Positions 25,504 through 32,302 of a DNA stretch of 48,172 nucleotides are shown piece by piece. Positions within the stretch are counted from its first letter, which is position 1. Each line of letters begins with the position of its first letter. Source of the DNA: Acidobacteria bacterium 5-1. Its GTDB lineage: Bacteria > Acidobacteriota > Blastocatellia > Pyrinomonadales > Pyrinomonadaceae. The stretch spans positions 1-48,172 of the forward strand of contig MWZA01000162.1 in NCBI GenBank assembly GCA_002050455.1. The letters are read 5' to 3'. The position numbers were made by a program, and so were the translations under genes. The notes beneath the pieces are model-generated. The model worked only from the letters and a program-made list of their open reading frames with translations, had not been told where the DNA came from and made no database searches.

Positions 25504-26313
25504 TTAATTATCAAAACGCGAAACAAAATTGTGCATTAAATCAACAAACAAAACGACAATCGGCGGATAAAAAATAAATTCGGGTTTTAATGAGTGTGAA
25601 AAAAGCGTCGGCATTGTCGCGCCGATAAGTAAATCCAAATAATTACCAATCAACAGCCCAACGCCTAAACTTACGAAAACGCCGAAAATTAAAAAACAAA
25701 TCGCGGTAAAACGCGGATAAGGTTTAGTTACAGGTTCGGCTTCTTCCAGAATTGATTCGTGCAGATTTTCATCCCTGTAAGTATATCGTTCAAATCCCGA
25801 ACGCAAACGGCTGATCAGATGAACAAGACCGGCGACAAAAAGCGAAAGTAAAATAATTTTTCCGATAATTTGTAGATTAGTCCAAAAAAGTGGTTTGAAA
25901 ATTGCTACGAAAAAGGTAGAAACAAACAACGCGACGGTGGGAAAAATCACTTTTTGCAAAGCCAGAGTTTCGCGGCGTTCGTCGGCAATCATTCGGTCAA
26001 TAATTTCATTGTAGCGGCGTTCATATGCCATTTGCCGCCATCGTTTGGCATGGGCGTTTTCGGAGGAAAAGACCGAACTGTTGTTGTCGGAAGCATATTT
26101 TGCCTTGAGCAGTTGGCGGTCGTAATTAGCGCGTTCTTTCGGATTTCCTAAAATCTCGTAGGCTTTAGCAATTTTTGCAAATTCCCGCGCGGCATCCTCA
26201 ACATTGTTATTTACATCGGGATGAAGTTTTCGCGCAAGACGGCGATATGCCGATTTTATCTCGACATTGGTCGCCTTCGGTGATACTTTCAGCACTTTGT
26301 AGTAATTCACCAT
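25504..26313 (-). CDS. Membrane-anchored DnaJ-domain protein
   Basis: 269 residues. Residues 3-67 form a J domain (NYYKVLKVSPKATNVEIKSA, then the HPD motif in KLHPDVNNN and YEILGNPKERANYDRQLL), which stimulates a Hsp70 ATPase. The G/F and zinc-finger regions of DnaJ are absent. Instead a charged helix with RYNEIIDRMIADERRETLAL leads to about four hydrophobic segments (VALFVSTFFVAIF, IILLSLFVAGLVHLI, FTAICFLIFGVFVSLGVG, YPPIVVLFVDLM). It is therefore probably a type III J-protein that recruits DnaK to the inner membrane. The client is unknown. Confidence 0.85.
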   Translation of the reverse strand: MVNYYKVLKVSPKATNVEIKSAYRRLARKLHPDVNNNVEDAAREFAKIAKAYEILGNPKERANYDRQLLKAKYASDNNSSVFSSENAHAKRWRQMAYERRYNEIIDRMIADERRETLALQKVIFPTVALFVSTFFVAIFKPLFWTNLQIIGKIILLSLFVAGLVHLISRLRSGFERYTYRDENLHESILEEAEPVTKPYPRFTAICFLIFGVFVSLGVGLLIGNYLDLLIGATMPTLFSHSLKPEFIFYPPIVVLFVDLMHNFVSRFDN

Positions 26314-26507
26314 CGCAGAAACAGAATAAAAAAAGGAGAGCCGACAAGCAAGAGCGCAGGCTAAAAACCAAGAAAATTATAGCATAAATTTTTTGTGTTG
26401 GAAAAAAATTTAAGTAAGAGATAAGAACTGAGGAATAGAATTCAATTGATTAATAGACATTCAATTTTTACTTTTTCGTGAACAGTTAAAAATAAGGAGA
26501 ATGCGCG

Positions 26508-27225
26508 ATGATTAAAATTACGCACTTTGTAATTTGCAGGCTTATTAATTAGATCCGAATGCGGAGAATCGAAATAGTAAAAGCCTATCTAAAATGGAAA
26601 TCTCGAAACGATTTAATCGAGCAAAGAATTCTGGTGCAAAACGATTCGGTCGTAGAAAGGAAAGAAACTACAAACTCCGAACCAAAACCGATTTTAGTCT
26701 TGGTTTGCCGAATTATTATAACCAACAGGACGGCATTTCGATTAACGAACTGATTGAAGGCGCACTCGAAACGAATCAGGATTTAGCAGCATCAAGGCTT
26801 GAAATCGAACGGGCGAAAGCCAGATTAAATCAAGTGCGGCTTCGTCCGAATCCGACGCTCGAATTCGAGCAGTCGTCGGGCGCAATCATCGGCTCGCCCG
26901 GCGGCGGACAATTCACCGTCGGCGCGTCGCTTCCGATTGAAATTTACGGTCGGCGTGATGCGCGGATAAATGTCGCACAAATTGAAATCCAAGCGAGTGA
27001 AGCGGAAATCCGCAACCGCGAACGGATTTTGGTCGCCAACATTTTAACCAATTATTCGGAAGCTCTCAGCGCGTTGCGCGAACTGGACGCGACCGAACGC
27101 CTGCTCGATCTCGATTTGCAGACGGCGCGATTTGTCCAGATTCGCGTCAACGAGGGCGAAACGTCGCCGCTTGAATTAAGTCTTTTACAGGGGGAAGTCG
27201 AACGTCTGCGCTCCGCTTTCGGGCG
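26508..27225 (+). pseudogene. CzcC/TolC-like channel protein, 5' remnant fused to an adaptor
   Basis: An AAGGAG and ATG at 26508 start MIKITHFVICRLIN and stop at once, probably the old start. From about 26730 a good OMF N-terminal repeat follows: ISINELIEGALETNQDLAAS, RLRPNPTLEFEQSSG, then ANILTNYSEALSALRELDAT and NEGETSPLELSLLQGEVERL. At about 27203-27216 the similarity ends in mid-repeat, and the DNA switches, one frame over, to an RND adaptor (ACG/GTT VVTERKFNAGAG). The C-terminal half of the channel and the N-terminal half of the adaptor are missing, so a deletion joined two neighbouring genes of a heavy-metal RND operon. The upstream spacer 26314-26507 shows only AT-rich promoter-like sequence. 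Confidence 0.7.
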
Positions 27226-27799
27226 TAGTTACGGAGAGAAAATTCAACGCCGGAGCGGGAGTCGAGGCGGCGATGGCGATTTTCGCCGTCTCGACTCTTT
27301 CAACCGTTTACGTGATTGCAAACGTGCCGGAAGCGAGCGTCAGCCGTCTTTCGATTGGCTCGGTTGCCGAAATCAAATCGCCGTCAATCGGCACGATTGA
27401 CGGGCGCATCAGCTACATTGACCCGCGCCTCGACGAAACTTCGCGCACGGCGCGTGTGCGTCTGCGCGTGTGCGTCTGGAAGTTCCGAACGGAAACGGCA
27501 AATTGCGGGCGGGAATGTTCACCGAAGTCGGCTTTTACGCCGGAACGACCGAGACGAGCGGCGAGGAATTGGTTGTCGCTTCCGCCGCCGTTCAGCGCAC
27601 GGGCGATAAAACAATCGTCTTCGTGCCGCGCGAAAACGAGCCGGGCGCGTTTGAAGTCCGCGAAGTCGAAGCGGGCGGCGAAAACGAAGGTTACACGCGC
27701 ATTATTTCCGGTTTAAAGTTAGGCGAAATGGTCGTCACGAAAGGCAGTTTCACTTTGAAAACGCAACTTGAAAAAGCGGCGATGGGAGAAGAGGAGTAA
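27204..27799 (+). pseudogene. CzcB/CusB-like RND periplasmic adaptor, 3' remnant with frameshift
   Basis: The frame from 27204 reads APLSGVVTERKFNAGAGVEA, FAVSTLSTVYVIANVPEASV and IDGRISYIDPRLDETSRTAR, the beta-barrel part of metal-efflux adaptors (CzcB/CusB group). A 14-bp tandem duplication at 27450-27477 then shifts the frame. The continuation is LEVPNGNGKLRAGMFTEVGF, then VASAAVQRTGDKTIVFVPRE and the membrane-proximal end GLKLGEMVVTKGSFTLKTQL, with a stop at 27799. The N-terminal hairpin half is absent. No RND pump follows, so this efflux system is dead here. Confidence 0.75.
27450..27477. repeat. Perfect 14-bp tandem duplication causing a frameshift
   Basis: GCGCGTGTGCGTCT occurs twice in a row (27450-27463 and 27464-27477). 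Removing one copy restores TARVRLEVPNGNG across the adaptor fragment. Confidence 0.85.
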
Positions 27800-27804
27800 T
27801 CCGA

Positions 27805-27853
27805 TTTTGGATTATGGATTTTGGATTTGCGGTCTTCGATTTTCGATTGAAGA
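27805..27853. repeat. Heptanucleotide array, TTTTGGA-type
   Basis: Seven 7-mers in phase: TTTTGGA, TTATGGA, TTTTGGA, TTTGCGG, TCTTCGA, TTTTCGA, TTGAAGA, starting 6 bp after the adaptor stop. Confidence 0.6.
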
Positions 27854-27901
27854 AGAGAAAAACGATAATTGTTTTATCGCGGAAATCATTCTTCAAAAAA
27901 T

Positions 27902-27994
27902 ATGAAAGAAACACTGCAATCAATCGCATTTTTCGTTTTGGCGGGTTTATTCACTATGGGTTTAATACCCCGTCAGCTTGCTGCGGCTTTATAA
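27902..27994 (+). pseudogene. N-terminal stub of a small membrane protein (YnfA-like?)
   Basis: The ATG at 27902 starts MKETLQSIAFFVLAGLFTMG, a first transmembrane helix resembling the start of YnfA/UPF0060 membrane proteins (usual 'FxLAxLxEIGG'). The next bases belong to the IS200-type element and the frame ends at 27994. The remaining ~85 residues are missing from the window. The family is a tentative guess from one helix. Confidence 0.4.
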
Positions 27995-28457
27995 TGGGTG
28001 AATGAACGAGTTCATTCAGAAAAAGCGTAGCGTATCGGTTTTGATGTATCACATCGTTTGCCCGACAAAGTATCGTCGAGCCGTATTTTCGGCAACCGTC
28101 GATGCCAAAGTCAAAGAAATTTGTGCTGAAATCCAAAAGCGGTATGAAATCACATTTTTGGAAATCGGGACAGACTCCGACCACGTTCATCTTCTCGTGC
28201 AAAGTGTGCCGATGTAGAGCCCGAAACAATTGGTGCAAATCCATCAAAAGCATCACGGCGCGAGAAGTTTTCAAAGCCTGCCCGGAAGTGAAAAAATACT
28301 TATGCGGTGGCAAGTTCTGGTCGGAAGGCTGCTTCGTCAGCACAGTTGGCGCACACGGCAACGAACAAATGGTAAAGAACTATGTTCAGCAGCACGGCAA
28401 GTTAGACGACGGTCAACTCCGGCTGTTTTAATACTCCATCAGCTTGCTCCGGGGTAG
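27964..28457 (+). mobile_element. IS200/IS605-type element, inactive
   Basis: Both ends carry a similar word (TAATACCCCGTCAGCTTGCT at about 27963-27982 and TAATACTCCATCAGCTTGCT at about 28429-28448) that can fold into a small hairpin with an unpaired base, as expected for the subterminal hairpins recognised by Y1 transposases. Between them lies a broken tnpA. There are no terminal inverted repeats, which is also typical of this family. It separates two unrelated truncated genes (ynfA-like 5' stub and methyltransferase 3' part), so it probably took part in a deletion. Confidence 0.7.
28002..28431 (+). pseudogene. tnpA: Y1 transposase TnpA (IS200-like), broken
   Basis: The N-terminal part MNEFIQKKRSVSVLMYHIVC, CPTKYRRAVFSATVDAKVKE, FLEIGTDSDHVHLLVQSVPM contains the HUH metal motif (HVH). 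A TAG stop at 28215-28217 replaces the usual Tyr after SVPM. The same frame continues a few codons (SPKQLVQ) and then shifts by one near 28240 into IKSITAREVFKACPEVKKYL, GGKFWSEGCFVSTVGAHGNE and QMVKNYVQQHGK, ending at 28431. The catalytic Tyr region NYVQQH is thus out of frame. One nonsense and one frameshift mutation make it inactive. Confidence 0.85.
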
Positions 28458-28462
28458 TTTAT

Positions 28463-28717
28463 TTGAAAAATCTTCGGCGGGCTTTAAAAAGCAAAGGACA
28501 TTTTATTATTGCCGCTTTCGCCGCAGACGGCGCATTGAAATGTAGCGGTTTGGATGTTCAAAGATACAGTTCAGAGGAAATTCAGGAAACGCTTGGAGCA
28601 GACTTTAAACTTTTGCAAAGTTTCCGTGAAGAACACCAAACGCCTTTTAATACGAAGCAGAGTTTTATTTACGCTCATTTTCAAATTAGAAATAAAATTT
28701 TATTAGTTAGAACGTAA
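28463..28717 (+). pseudogene. Class I SAM methyltransferase, C-terminal remnant
   Basis: 84 codons: LRRALKSKGHFIIAAFAADG, ALKCSGLDVQRYSSEEIQET, FREEHQTPFNTKQSFIYAHF. This is the C-terminal third of a small UbiE/ThiE-like class I methyltransferase (the 'LKPGGxxIIxTFAxDGPxKCSGLxVxRY' region). The SAM-binding GxGxG half is missing, and the fragment begins directly at the IS200 right end with no proper start codon. Confidence 0.7.
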
Positions 28718-28721
28718 ATAA

Positions 28722-29052
28722 ATGATGAATACTGAACAAATCAAAAAACCGCAAAAAACAGAACTAAACGAATTTCTGCCGTATCTAGCGTGGATAATTG
28801 CTTTAATTGCCACAGCCGGCAGCCTTTTTTTAGCGAGGTGATGCAATTGCCGCCGTGCGTTTTGTGTTGGTATCAGCGCATTGCGATGTATCCACTCGTT
28901 TTAATCGTTGGAAGCGGAATTATTATGCGCGACAGGCGAATGAAATCTTACGCTTTGCCGATTTGTCTAATCGGGCTGGCAATTTCGATTTACTTTTCAC
29001 AACTGAGCTTTCCTTTCTCGCTTTTATTCCAAATCGTCAATCTGCAGGCTAA
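28722..29052 (+). pseudogene. DsbB/BdbC-like thiol oxidoreductase, frameshifted and shortened
   Basis: ATG ATG at 28722 starts MMNTEQIKKPQKTELNEFLP, then the first helix YLAWIIALIATAGSLF. At the T7 run 28825-28831 the frame is lost; one more T would give [20 protein letters not shown], the DsbB signature with its first CxxC pair. It continues to SYALPICLIGLAISIY, after which the second periplasmic loop with the second Cys pair is missing. A last scrap, TELSFLAFI in another frame, ends at 29052. DsbB reoxidises periplasmic thiol oxidases. The T-run shift could be a sequencing error, but the lost loop is a real deletion. Confidence 0.7.
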
Positions 29053-29488
29053 TCGGATTCGCGCCCGAAAGTTTCACCGCGTCAATCACCTTCGCCACAC
29101 TTCCATAACCAATCGTTCGCGGTGCTTTTATAAAAACGGTTTTTTCGATTTTCTCGTCTTCAGTTAAATCGTTGTTTAATTCCGCATTTTCCGAATAAAC
29201 TCGATTTTCCGTGCGTTCTTTAAAAATTTGCGAAAGCCGTAAGATAAGTTTTTCAGGCTCTTCGACGATGCCTAAATCATTTTCCGTATTGAGTCTGAGC
29301 GAATAATCCGAGTTTAGTGCGACAATTAATGTATGAATATTCGGTTCGCCGTCTTGTTTAGATTCTTGCGGAATTTTCGCCTTAAAATCCGTCGGCTTTA
29401 TCGGCGCAATCACCATAAAAATAATCAGCAGAACGAGCAAAACATCAATCAAAGGCGTTACGTTTATATTAGGTTTGGTGTTATTCAT
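29024..29488 (-). CDS. exbD: ExbD/TolR-family biopolymer transport protein
   Basis: 154 residues. A short cytoplasmic N-terminus (MNNTKPNINVTPLIDVLLVL) contains the conserved Asp within the single transmembrane helix (PLIDVLLVLLIIFMVIAP), which is the proton-conducting residue of ExbD/TolR. The periplasmic domain ends GSVAKVIDAVKLSGANPISL, the standard ending. With ExbB it forms the proton motor that energises TonB-dependent transport. Here no exbB or tonB is adjacent. An AAGGAG lies upstream of the ATG. Its 3' end overlaps the dsbB scrap, so it borders the decay zone but looks intact. Confidence 0.88.
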   Translation of the reverse strand: MNNTKPNINVTPLIDVLLVLLIIFMVIAPIKPTDFKAKIPQESKQDGEPNIHTLIVALNSDYSLRLNTENDLGIVEEPEKLILRLSQIFKERTENRVYSENAELNNDLTEDEKIEKTVFIKAPRTIGYGSVAKVIDAVKLSGANPISLQIDDLE

Positions 29489-29586
29489 TTGTTTTCTCCT
29501 TTTTCGGTTTTGAGAATTTAGACACCAAACTTTCTCAAAAGTTCCACAAAAATCGAAAAATTGAAAACAAAACCAAAAAATGGGCT

Positions 29587-29626
29587 TTGCCTAGAAAGTA
29601 GCTTTTTGGGCAGACTTTCTAGGCAA
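29587..29626. repeat. 13-bp inverted repeat
   Basis: TTGCCTAGAAAGT (29587-29599) and ACTTTCTAGGCAA (29614-29626) are perfect inverted repeats with a 14-nt loop between exbD and the next gene. It may serve as a terminator or as part of a mobile palindromic repeat, since the right arm runs into the repeat shared with 33163. Confidence 0.55.
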
Positions 29627-29648
29627 TGTTAAACAGTTTTTGGGCAAG
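29621..29648. repeat. 28-bp repeat, left copy (partner at 33163-33190)
   Basis: This 28-bp stretch, ending TTTTTGGGCAAG, matches 33163-33190 at 23 of 28 positions in the same orientation. The two copies flank the segment with the transposase and the DUF488 pair. Confidence 0.55.
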
Positions 29649-29690
29649 ATTACAACTTATTCCGAATTTATTTAATCTTAGTGTGGGAAT

Positions 29691-29987
29691 ATGGACAAGA
29701 AGCGAATAAATGAAATATGCGGCTTTGTTGATAAAGGGATTAAGGACAAGGTTAAACTTCTTTTGGAAAACGGAGTCGAAACTTACGAATCTTGTGAGGG
29801 CGGCACGGGACACGCTTATTTTGAGCCGACAGTGCGATTTCACGGTGAACGCGCCGAAGGGTTTCGGGCTTTAAGTGTAGCGATGACACATCGTTTAGGG
29901 GTAAGAGAACTAAAAAGAGTTTGGGTTATTAACGATGGTGAACCAACAGGGGCTTGGTGGGAAATGGTATTCATTCCCACCAAGTAA
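29691..29987 (+). CDS. Small conserved-looking hypothetical protein
   Basis: 98 residues, not recognised. A helical N-terminus (MDKKRINEICGFVDKGIKDK) is followed by ETYESCEGGTGHAYFEPTVR, FHGERAEGFRALSVAMTHRL and the ending VINDGEPTGAWWEMVF. The compact Gly/His/Glu-rich pattern looks like a small enzyme or metal-binding domain, but no family can be named. It lies in an accessory segment next to a transposase. The ATG at 29691 follows GTGTGGGAAT, a weak ribosome site. Confidence 0.65.
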   Translation: MDKKRINEICGFVDKGIKDKVKLLLENGVETYESCEGGTGHAYFEPTVRFHGERAEGFRALSVAMTHRLGVRELKRVWVINDGEPTGAWWEMVFIPTK

Positions 29988-30004
29988 TTAAAATTACCGC
30001 CTGT

Positions 30005-30151
30005 TTAACCTAACCGAGCGCATTCTTTACACAAAGGCTTACCACCTGTGCCTTGTCTAATGTTTTCACGTTCGATGTTGTTTCCGGTATTACATTCAGT
30101 ATTGTTATGGTGGACATCGGCTTTAACCGAATGCCAAGCTGCTTTTTTCAT
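30005..30151 (-). CDS. 48-residue Cys/His-rich small protein
   Basis: The minus-strand frame from ATG 30151 to TAA 30005 encodes 48 residues: MKKAAWHSVKADVHHNNTEC, then NTGNNIERENIRQGTGGKPL and CKECARLG. One Cys after HHNNTEC plus a C-x-x-C at the end and the His pair could form a single zinc site. AAGG lies a short distance upstream. Similar short proteins with the 'HHNNTxCxTGNNI ... TGGKPLCxxC' pattern exist in other bacteria, in my recollection without known function. It is convergent with the gene at 29691, with a 17-bp gap. Confidence 0.65.
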   Translation of the reverse strand: MKKAAWHSVKADVHHNNTECNTGNNIERENIRQGTGGKPLCKECARLG

Positions 30152-30166
30152 TTTTTTTCCTTGCCT

Positions 30167-30322
30167 TTATAGGCTGTCAAACAGTTGACATAGGAAAACA
30201 AACAAGCTATCTTTGAATACAGCAATATCTATCTGTTTGCCATCACTAAAGCCAACAGTATCTTGATTAAACGAACTGCCGAATACAGGTCGTTTTTCAG
30301 TTGGGAGTATAGCACTGCAATC
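30167..30322 (-). pseudogene. C-terminal fragment of an unknown gene beside the transposase
   Basis: On the minus strand an open stretch without a start codon encodes DCSAILPTEKRPVFGSSFNQ, DTVGFSDGKQIDIAVFKDSL, FVFLCQLFDSL and stops at 30167. The alternation of charged and hydrophobic residues looks protein-like. Its 5' part would lie on the transposase side, so it is probably the end of a gene cut by that insertion. Confidence 0.4.
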
Positions 30323-30335
30323 CTAATGTTTCAAC

Positions 30336-30354
30336 CGTGAAACTAAATTTCACG
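30336..30354 (-). terminator. Short hairpin at the transposase stop
   Basis: CGTGAAA and TTTCACG (30336-30342, 30348-30354) form a 7-bp stem with a 5-nt loop across the transposase stop codon. It may be a terminator or the subterminal end of the insertion sequence. Confidence 0.35.
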
Positions 30355-31572
30355 CCAAAATTCCGGCTTTACACCAAACTCAAACATTGATTGTATCAAA
30401 CAACAAATGTTGTGAGCTAAGATTTTGCAAAGTGCTTCGTTAATCTGTGCAATCCGCGTTTTACTTCTTAATGTTCCGCCGAATTTCGCCTTGACCATTG
30501 AAAAGCAAGTTTCCGAGTTGCTTCTTTGATGATACCGTTCAAGAAACTTGTCTTTGTTCAAAGCGTAATAGTGATAGAGTTTATTCCAAAGTTCGTTGTT
30601 TGGCTTGTCGGTTTCTCTGCTATTTGATTTCCAAGCGATGTAAGGATACGCGCCGTGTTCTAACGCGGTTTGCAGATTCACCTTTGACAGATACGCGGCA
30701 TCTGCTGAAACTTCCGACATTTCAAAATTTGTTACGGTTTGTTCTACCAATGACTCAAATTGATTAGTGTCGTGTTCGTGTTTTTCCGTCACTTCAACCG
30801 CCGTTACGACATTGGTTAGATTGCCGACGCAGCAATGAATCTTTAACCAATCCTGTTTTTCAATAAGACGCGGTTCGGTGTGTTTTGCGTGAAGCCAAGT
30901 AAAAAATCCGGTTGTTGAAAGACCGCTTGCGTCAATCGAGAAAGTCTTTTCAAGTGCTGATAGCGGCAAACTGCTTTCTTCTATCAACATTTGCAGATGC
31001 GGCGTTAAAAGTTCCATTCCGAAGTAATTGAAAATGCTGTTGTAGTTTGGCACTTTCGAGATATAGTTTTTCTTTTGCGCTTCGTTCAAATCAGTGATAA
31101 ATCTGCGACCGGAAAAAGTCGAATAGACTTTAAAAACGCAAGCGAAAATCATATCTTCAAGCGGCAAGCGTGGTCTGCCGTTTGTTTGTGCTGGTTTGCC
31201 GATTCCTTTGCAGAGTTCGTAAAGCAATCTTTGAAATTCAGCTTTTTCGCAGGTTTGCGCCGTGTTGTAGGCATTCCAATTCTGTTTGTAGGTTTTTCGC
31301 TGTTTGGCGACTTTGGCAACTTCTAGCGTGTCGAGTTCGGCTAGGAATCTTTGCTCGAAATGATATTCCACAGCAAAAATGTGTTTGCATTTCTTACGGC
31401 GAATCTCGTAGTCAGGACAGGTGCATTTTTGAGATTTCAGGCAGACTTTATAGCGGGTGCTTTTGCCGGACGCAGACGGAACAAACCACATTCCGTTTTC
31501 ATCTTTGATAACGTATCGCTTGGCAATGTCAATGCCGCGAATTTCGCGTGGATTCTGTAAATTTTGGTTCAT
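30343..31572 (-). CDS. DDE-type transposase with N-terminal SWIM zinc finger
   Basis: 409 residues. Residues ~40-75 hold a SWIM finger (CTCPDYEIRRKKCKH: C-x-C, then C-x-H), a DNA-binding zinc motif. The rest is a transposase of the IS5/IS1182-like class: LEDMIFACVFKVYSTFSGRR, FSIDASGLSTTGFFTWLHAK with the first catalytic Asp, EVSADAAYLSKVNLQ with the second, and YHQRSNSETCFSMVKAKFGG with the Glu. All three DDE residues are visible. The start is the ATG at 31572, which has AAGGAG 8 bp upstream; a longer in-frame start lacks this. No clear terminal inverted repeats or target duplication were found by eye, so the ends of the element are unknown. Confidence 0.88.
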   Translation of the reverse strand: MNQNLQNPREIRGIDIAKRYVIKDENGMWFVPSASGKSTRYKVCLKSQKCTCPDYEIRRKKCKHIFAVEYHFEQRFLAELDTLEVAKVAKQRKTYKQNWNAYNTAQTCEKAEFQRLLYELCKGIGKPAQTNGRPRLPLEDMIFACVFKVYSTFSGRRFITDLNEAQKKNYISKVPNYNSIFNYFGMELLTPHLQMLIEESSLPLSALEKTFSIDASGLSTTGFFTWLHAKHTEPRLIEKQDWLKIHCCVGNLTNVVTAVEVTEKHEHDTNQFESLVEQTVTNFEMSEVSADAAYLSKVNLQTALEHGAYPYIAWKSNSRETDKPNNELWNKLYHYYALNKDKFLERYHQRSNSETCFSMVKAKFGGTLRSKTRIAQINEALCKILAHNICCLIQSMFEFGVKPEFWREI

Positions 31573-31663
31573 TGTGCATATCTCCTTATTTGAAATGGAA
31601 GCGAGAATATGGCACAATATAGTTTCGGCTAGAGCGTGCCAACATCACGCTTTTAGTTGTATG

Positions 31664-31704
31664 AACACCGTTAATTGTTAGTAGCAATTGACGGTGTTTG
31701 CTTT
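31664..31704 (+). terminator. Strong hairpin upstream of the transposase
   Basis: AACACCGTTAATTG (31664-31677) pairs with CAATTGACGGTGTT (31685-31698) with one mismatch, followed by TGCTTTTTT. It probably insulates the transposase from plus-strand reading, or marks the end of the insertion sequence. Confidence 0.6.
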
Positions 31705-31801
31705 TTTAAGCTAGAATAATTTTACTTCAAAAGGGTTCAAAAAGCAAGCTAAATAGTTGATTTTTTTAGGTTTAGGTTGTATTATTATAGAGGACTCAAA
31801 A

Positions 31802-32299
31802 ATGGATAGAGAACGCAACTTTAACTTTTCCCAATCATCACTATTTCCTATTGAAACAACAAAAACGCCTTTGATATTAAGTATCGGTTACGAAAAACGA
31901 AAAACCGATTCGTTTCTTAACACCCTTAATGAGCATCAAATTCAAGCCGTTGTTGATGTCCGACAATCTGCCTTTTCCCGCCGCTTAGATTTCCGTAAAA
32001 ATAAACTTATTTCTTTATTGAGTGAAAACAATATCGAATACTTTCATTTACGAAATGCTGGCAATCCGCATCGAAATTTTACAAATGATTTGAAACGATG
32101 CCTTGAAATGTATTACGATTATATCTCAAACGAATCATCGCTAATCGAAGAAATAGCTTCCGACCTAAATCGTATCAGCCGCACCTATCCCAGAATGGCG
32201 ATGTTATGTTATGAAAAATGTCCGACGGAATGCCACCGGACAATTTTAATTAATGTCTTAAAGGAAAATGATTTTGAGTGTTCAGTGTTTGAGGTGTAA
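31802..32299 (+). CDS. DUF488 family protein
   Basis: 165 residues with the DUF488 core: PLILSIGYEKRKTDSFLNTL, VVDVRQSAFSRRLDFRKNKL, YFHLRNAGNPHRN and the Cys motif MLCYEKCPTECHRTILINVL near the end. DUF488 proteins have an unknown activity; the conserved D-V-R and C-x5-C-H-R residues look like a catalytic or nucleic-acid site. I chose ATG 31802 because GAGG lies 8 bp before it; an in-frame TTG at 31757 has no such site. The next gene follows after 3 bp, so the two are one operon in an accessory segment beside a transposase. Confidence 0.82.
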   Translation: MDRERNFNFSQSSLFPIETTKTPLILSIGYEKRKTDSFLNTLNEHQIQAVVDVRQSAFSRRLDFRKNKLISLLSENNIEYFHLRNAGNPHRNFTNDLKRCLEMYYDYISNESSLIEEIASDLNRISRTYPRMAMLCYEKCPTECHRTILINVLKENDFECSVFEV

Positions 32300-32302
32300 T
32301 AT

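Noticed and set aside
30155-31760. Complete insertion sequence with defined ends
   Set aside because: I could not find convincing terminal inverted repeats or a target duplication by eye, so only the transposase gene is called.
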